Below are positions 57,857-64,000 of a DNA stretch of 64,000 bases, piece by piece. This stretch comes from Deroplatys truncata (taxonomy: Eukaryota > Arthropoda > Insecta > Mantodea > Mantidae). The position numbers were made by a program, and so were the translations under genes. The notes below the pieces were generated by a model. It had not been told where the DNA came from, ran no database searches, and saw only the letters and a list, made by a program, of their open reading frames with translations. Positions within the stretch are counted from its first letter, which is position 1, and each line of letters opens with the position of its first letter. The DNA is taken from contig CM060978.1 in the NCBI GenBank assembly GCA_030765065.1, positions 113,813,692 through 113,877,691 on the forward strand. Direction: 5' to 3'.

Positions 57857-60479
57857 AAACACTGATCCCCTCCCCCCGTTTCTTTTCCTAGAGCTCATTA
57901 CTGCCTCTGAATTTACTTCTCCATGTTTCTGATAACTTTAGAATGTTTCCGCATGCTGTATGTAACCAAGCACGTTTATTAATGCGAAATCATTTTTAGC
58001 AAAACAGAGAATAACGCAATACATATAGAGGAATACCTAACTTTTTATATGAATACTCAAACATACTCGTATAAGATATGCATGTGTCTGGCATTTGAGA
58101 AAGAATTTTCGACCGTTACCTAAAACATATTCCTGTTGTAGTTGTATTTCTTCGGCATTTTTGTTTAAAAGAAAATTCCTCCTCTACTACCTAACAGAAT
58201 GTTGTACTGAAATACAACCAAAACATTTACAAACACCAACAAACACTCAAAAACTATAACCGATGATCATTCTTAAATTCTAGTTGCTGGTTGAGGCTAC
58301 TGGCAAGAGAACCATTAACTGCCTTTATTCAACCCAAGCAGCATTCGGTTTTTAAGCGAGTATAGCGCTATGAGTAACACGTTCCTATCGGTTTTGTGTA
58401 ACAGTGTCAGGAAAGACGGGTCGCATCTTAAGACAAACATCAGATGTAAACTTAACGCTGCTTGCGGCAACAGCAATTAAAACCTAGTTGTTAGGCCATT
58501 TCCTGTCACGTCCGTTTCCTATCTGGGAGTTACAAAGACTGGTTCTGTTCTCTAGTCTTAATGTGGCCTGACACTTCCATTCATCCATAAACATTGCGTG
58601 TTGCAACGTTATGTAAATCCCTGGTTTAATGCCGCCGCTCTACTTCGCATTAAGCGTTTTCCTTGAAATTGGAACTGAAACGATAATTACTGGACAAGTA
58701 AGAGATGCAAATTGAACTTTTAAAAGCATTTAATGTCCGGTAGTTTATTCTAAATATCTCCTATACTAAGACCCGTATTTATGAAATCTGAGGCCCCGTG
58801 CGGGCATAAGACGACTCTCCCTCTAGACTCTCAGATTCTATGAGGACGTCTGATCGCCATTTTAAATGGTGGGATTTGCTTGCAAAAACAGTATTTCGCT
58901 TGCTTTCTTTCAGTTAAGACTTTTTCGAAGATGGACATTTCGTTTCTTCATGCTCGATTTGAATGAGTACTACTTTCTGTTCTGCTTGCATTCGAGTATT
59001 TCGTTCGACCCAAAAATTCGATATCGTGACTTTGTTGCAAAAACACAGCGAGATGCCTTAAATAAAAAAGTAAACCGCATGCCCATCGTAATCTCGAAAA
59101 CCCCTCAAACTAATCGTACGGTGAATGAATGAGATGATAATCAAATGAGTCCAGTATCTACAGAGCTGAGTTACCCGAAATTTGTCTTCTGAGATTAAGA
59201 GAAAATCTCCGGAAAAACAGCTTATCCAGGTAATCACCCTAGCCGAGATTCGAATTAGTGATCTCTAGAATATGAGGTAGACACACTATTCCCAAACCAC
59301 GGAGGTGGATTATTTATGTATCTTTCATTTCTGAAAAGCACTGTCACGGCTAGAAGCATGGGTAAAAAAACTATGTTATTATTTTCAACCTTTAAACATA
59401 AATTAGTAGAATTTTACTTATCTGAACAAGTCTTGGCTCATTGATGCTTTGGACTCGAATAACTGTCCATATTTTCAACCCCTTACATACGGATCTGGAC
59501 TGCTTCACCAATCTCTAATTTGTACACTCGAGCTTTAGCAGCCGGCATAAGTTATAGTATGATTTACAACTTTCAAAAAACTAACCTTAGCCACATTTTC
59601 AACTCTTTAGGTTAACAACTGTACCGTTTATCTCTGATCAAAGCTTTGATCACTTAAACTCCTGAGACCTGAGACATTTTTTCTCTCTCTTGATATCCCC
59701 AGTATTGTTTCTCTGTTACTGAACCAGATATTTGTTTTGGAGATTCTTCCATTAGAAGCCTAGGAAGAAATTTCAACACGGCGCCGGAAGATGTAGAACA
59801 GTGTATCGGTGGGTTCCGTTTTTCTGTGTCTTCTGAATCACAGTCTGCAGCTCTTCAAAATCAATGCCTTTGATTAATATAGTGAATTCATTGATCATAT
59901 CGATGGCAGAATGTGAACGCGTATTCAGTAAAATGAATGACGTGTGTACACAAAAAAGAAATTAGTTAATGCTGGAGACAATCGCAAATTTAATATTTAT
60001 CCAGAATAATAGACCGTTCTCCATCTTTTTCGTCCAGAAGGACACGTACGAGCTTGATTGAAAAAGGAAGATGCCATGTGACGTTACGATTAGCAGGTCC
60101 CGGTTTACTAAAAAAAGTCGGAAGACAACCCTGGAATGGAAGTTGTATGGAAGCGCTGCTAATAACTTATAAGTACATAACCCTGTATTTCAGTATGCAT
60201 GTTTTACATGTTTCAATAATGCCAGTCTATCCGAAATGTTGAATTTGAAAATTTAGTCCTATTCTCCATCATTATATTGAGATTCTTGATCTCCAGAAGA
60301 GACTCTCCAGCCTGGTGCGTATGGCCTGATTGCATATTTAGATGGTGGATGCGGCCGCCCAAGCACCAAATTTTGCGATTTTCTGCATAGTATAAACAAC
60401 ACGATGAAAAAAAAAGTGGTATAACTAATTTTATCCTAAGAAAGTATACCGGCACTTATACTTACCATTTCGAGCACTG
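57857..60479. other. Intergenic, little recognised
   Basis: Holds a small piece of the dispersed repeat at about 58995-59045 (GACCCAAAAATTCGATATCG) and a tRNA-like head at 59215-59310. No gene seen. Confidence 0.5.
59215..59310 (-). repeat. tRNA-derived SINE head
   Basis: Minus strand: CCTCCGTGGTTTGGGAATAG (A-box-like) and CTAATTCGAATCTCGGCTAG (B-box-like). Not a full cloverleaf. Confidence 0.55.
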
Positions 60480-60690
60480 GTTAGAACTGTTTTAACACTT
60501 TGGTCATTTGTAAGTGCTGTCACTATTCAGTTGTTTCCCGCGATATTACGGAAAAAGTACGAATTTCAAAGTCAACATATAGTGAGCTGCTTTTCAAACA
60601 TTTGATTATCCCTATATCGCCGTCGAACACACAACGGAATGTATAATGTAACATAATGCTAGCGGAAGGAGAAAGTCACTGAATGTAACA
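60480..60690 (+). repeat. 3' fragment of the TACTTTCTCTAC dispersed repeat
   Basis: Plus-orientation blocks (CAGTTGTTTCCCGCGATATT, CAAACATTTGATTATCCCTA, GGAGAAAGTCACTGAATGTA). It faces the next copy tail to tail. Confidence 0.7.
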
Positions 60691-60754
60691 CAACAGAGTA
60701 TTGAAATATGCAAACATTTAGAATAAACACATTTGGCGTTACAGTCACACGAAT

Positions 60755-61432
60755 TTCTCTACTCTCTCTCTTTTACAAACTTCTCACAAAAACCTACATA
60801 TACTTCTATCTAATTCTCGTTAAAAGATAAATCTTCATTACTCGCTTATACATTTCAATTTACAACTAATAATTGCGATTTACAGTTGAGAAAACTATAA
60901 GGTATCTAAAAATCCAATCCAATAGCAAAGAATATCTCGGAAATGGTAAACTATATAAAACAATTTGAACATAAGCTGTGTGCTTCGACGAGATCTGCAT
61001 TGTTTGTGTTTTAAGATTAGTCTATCTCTTACGGTTTACCAATTAGTCATTCAGAATAAAGAGGCTATTCCCAGAAAATTCAAAATATACATTTTGTTTT
61101 TCATGAAAATACCATATGTTATTTTAATCAAAATAGTTAGAGCTATTTTTGAGAAAATCAAAACTGACGAAAAATGTTCATGTAACGGGTAGTTTGAGGT
61201 GAAGGGATTTTCTTCAAAATCGTATCGCGTCCTTGGAAGGTCCTGAACTTAAACAGCAAGTTTCTATTTAACCGAATTTTCGTTTTTAGCTATGCTGTTC
61301 ACACACACGCACGCGCGGATCTTATTCTAAAAAAAATTCTTGGGGGAAGCTCAAAACATATATTTGCGGCGAAATCTTAACATCGAATATTTGGATGGAA
61401 TACAATGCTTCCTCTACTTACTGAAAGTAACC
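60755..61432 (-). repeat. TACTTTCTCTAC dispersed repeat, diverged
   Basis: Reverse-orientation copy from about 61432 (TTACTTTCAGTAAGTAGAGG on the minus strand) to about 60755. Blocks such as TTCAGAATAAAGAGGCTATT and CCAGAAAATTCAAAATATAC on the plus strand match other reverse copies. Confidence 0.8.
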
Positions 61433-61436
61433 GAGA

Positions 61437-61560
61437 GAGATGGCCCCACGTTAATAACTGAGGCTCACATTCGGGAGGTCCGGGTTCGACTTCCGTCGAC
61501 CGCCCACTCTGACTTGTAGTTTTCATGGTCCTATCTAGTCGGTAAGCTAATGCTGGGGTA
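61437..61560 (+). repeat. Probable tRNA-derived SINE head
   Basis: AGATGGCCCCACGTTAATAA and B-box-like GGTCCGGGTTCGACTTCC. The GC-rich stretch after it, to about 61890, may be the body. One copy only. Confidence 0.5.
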
Positions 61561-63612
61561 GTTTCTAATCTACCACGATTTCCTTTCCATCACTTTCCTT
61601 TCATGGGGTATGGCTGTGCCAGATGGTCTGGATGCTTGCTCAAAGGAAAGAGTACTTTCCGTGGACACTAGAGCACTGCTTGGTCGACGAGTCGTTCATA
61701 GCTCTCTAGGCTGCTCAGTCGGTGGTGGGGCCTTCGAGCCTGGAACTGTTAGGGACTACCGCGCGTCTCTGTGGTGTGCTCACGGTCTGCAATCTCCTGG
61801 GGTTCGTTCACTTCATTCCTTCCTCATGATGGATGTTAGCCGCAATAGATCTATGTAGGCTCGCAATGTGCGAGGTGTCTCCCTCCGTTGTATAACCTAA
61901 CCTACTACAAGTACGTACATAGTAGAGAAAGTATAAATGCAACTCTGCCAGGCCACGTAAGTCATAATACGGGTTGCTCCAATGACAACAACATTGACAC
62001 AAATTCTCTGTAGCAGACCCGGATAATAGCGAATCCATTGTAAAGAACGCAGTATATAATTGCGCCGTTATGGCACACGTGCTAGAGAGGATAGCACTTC
62101 CCACCCGCGTTCATTGATGAGTTGTTTCCGGGTCGTGATGTCACTTCCTTGGAGGATGCAGCGGAGCGGTCGACTTCATAAAGCTTACCATTTTAGTCCC
62201 GAAGTGTTTCTGCGTGTTCCTACAGATAAATAGCATTATTAGGCCGCGGACTTCCGGCAGGAAAGGTATGACCAAAAGGTTTGCCAGATTTAGTCACTAT
62301 TTATATATAAGGCATAAGCGAGGAAAGATACTCTCTTGCAATTAAGATTTTAAGACAAAAAATGGTCAAAAATCTTTTATTTTCCCCCCGCTTTTCCGCG
62401 TAACGTTTACTGTGATCCCTCGGGAACATTTTGCTACAACTACTTTTATCGTGTGTGCGAAATTGAGTCTGTCATGTGACAATTTAAATGTCATGGGTCG
62501 ACACTATGTCTAATTTTGAATTGATTTTTCTCAGTTTTAAATGTTTTAGGTCTGTCAACACTTAAATGCTCCTTATTGTTACTGTTAAACTCTGCAGGCA
62601 GACTACTATGTATGCCAACTGAAACCTGCTGTTTGATATTTCTTTTAAGATGCATGCCACCCGTCATCCACTGAAATGATAATTACAAGTATGTGCACGC
62701 GATTTTTAAAACATTAAGAATATACAAGAAAGCAAAATAAATTTTTAAAAAACACATTCTCTATATTACATTTATTTACAGTAGATACATTTCTTTATTA
62801 ACTTAATCACGGCTCTAAACGTTACCTTTCGTGCCAAATTAAAAATTGCAGCGTAAGGAACAATTTTAGGAAATATTTAAACTTTGTTAAAAATGGAAAC
62901 CGGCTAAATTACAAACGCCACATTTCATACAAACATGCTAATTCACGGTGGAAAAATCAAATCAATGTGTTACAAACTGTGCATTGTTTTAGAATTCACA
63001 GATTGGTTGCTTAAATATATTTATTCATTTATTTTTATAACTACTGTAAAGAATAGGATGTAGTATGTTTTTCATACTGGAACATCTGGCTGGTATTTTC
63101 GGCTGACCACAAGGATTCAGAATACATAATACATTTTAGTAACAAAATATGACAAATAATAAGAATAAAATATCATAATTCCTAAAAGAAAAAGAAATAT
63201 AGAAAAGGAAGGTAATGGGAGAACTTGTATCATAGAACAAAATAACATTAATTTAAAATAAAGACCACAAAATTAAGTTAAGCTATTATAATGGTCGTGC
63301 AAATAGATAATCTCTCCAAATAATTACACACAATTTTTTAAATATCTGCACTGTAAATTTTAGCCCAAAAAGGTTGGATTTTATAAATTTAAATCTTTTC
63401 TTTGCTCTAAAAGAAAACCCATTGTTTCCCATTCATTAATTTCAGTATTACTTAGCTTGCATAGAAAGTCTTCTCGCTCATAAAAAAAAATCATGAAAAA
63501 CAGAAAGGAAAATTTAAAAATTCACAATTACGACGGAAAGTGTGCTACAATTGATAAAAGTTAAATTTAATATGTACAGCGATTTTATAAGTAACAAAAA
63601 GTTACCTTTTTA
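61561..63612. other. Intergenic, no gene seen
   Basis: GC-balanced up to about 62300, then AT-rich with many A and T runs. An 82-codon frame at 61610-61858 lies in the possible SINE body and is not called. Confidence 0.5.
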
Positions 63613-63838
63613 ATATAGTTTAACGTCCGTTCTTACAGCATACGGCACCACATGCGGTGCACACTGATGTTACATGAAGTATGATAATTTATTGCGAAAG
63701 GAACGTTTCAGGCCTAAGAATGGGGGACCTCTCCTGAGGAAAGCCTGGAAAACACCTCAGTCAGGGAAGACGATCCGCAAGATTTGAACTGCGATCCTAC
63801 CGTTCATGGTTATGTGCCTTAACGATCTCGGGCACTCC
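63613..63838 (-). repeat. tRNA-derived SINE, family 4
   Basis: Same block order as 33758-34027: TTTAACGTCCGTTCTTACAG, GGCACCACATGCGGTGCACA, GGACCTCTCCTGAGGAAAGC, then head GATTTGAACTGCGATCCTAC (B box reversed). Confidence 0.8.
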
Positions 63839-64000
63839 TATATGTAATAAAATGTAATGATTTAACACGAAACGTGCCTTCTCAGAAGAGATGCATGAAG
63901 GACTTCACAGCTGGATATCTAGCGAGATGGATATTACAGGTAAGATCAGGTATATTTTACTAAAATATCATCGCTTTTTCTTTTAAACATGCAGCCTTAT

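Noticed and set aside
61610..61858. 82-codon plus-strand frame
   Set aside because: Lies in GC-rich DNA after a tRNA-like head and is probably part of a SINE body.

Overview
This is a eukaryotic genomic window. It is AT-rich, with very large introns, GT/AG splice junctions, many tRNA-derived SINEs and many decayed DNA transposons and LINEs. The transposon types (a jockey-like LINE, a mariner, a Tc1, piggyBac and hAT elements, and a Tc1-related transposase of a kind common in insects) point to an arthropod, most likely an insect with a large repeat-rich genome. The order is an inference; a cockroach, termite or related lineage is possible but not shown.

Only two host genes could be assembled. 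The first is on the minus strand. Its three 3'-terminal exons (14451-14567, 12503-12746, 213-408) join in perfect phase and give the last 184 residues of a protein I do not recognise; its 5' part is outside or not found. The second is on the plus strand and looks complete: five exons (18962-19042, 24669-24941, 34360-34656, 40337-40698, 54437-54839) give 471 residues over 36 kb. It aligns end to end with cytosolic non-specific dipeptidase (CNDP2-like, peptidase family M20), which is about 475 residues long. The frame and all splice sites are intact, but nearly all zinc ligands and the catalytic glutamate are replaced, so it reads as a retained pseudo-dipeptidase.

Right after exon 2 of this gene lies an array of ten 90-113 bp tandem copies of the 3' end of that exon, each including the splice-donor region. 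Several copies still encode the zinc-binding histidine that the real exon has lost. I regard this locus as the most interesting part of the window.

The rest is mobile DNA, mostly inside the introns of these two genes: a piggyBac deletion derivative (5320-7672), a BED/hAT transposase remnant (10071-11075), a Tc1 element (17230-18458), a TTAA-flanked inverted-repeat element (20853-22487), a hAT element with an exact 8-bp target duplication (26784-29787), a Tc1-like transposase relic (36718-37728), LINE fragments (39080-39700 and about 45000-47870), a mariner (47911-49168), at least five kinds of tRNA-derived SINE, and about thirteen copies of a roughly 0.8 kb dispersed repeat that starts with TACTTTCTCTAC, ends with GTAGAGAAAGT and occurs twice as a head-to-tail dimer with the same 27-bp spacer. 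Long stretches at 58-60 kb and 62-64 kb hold little that I can name.
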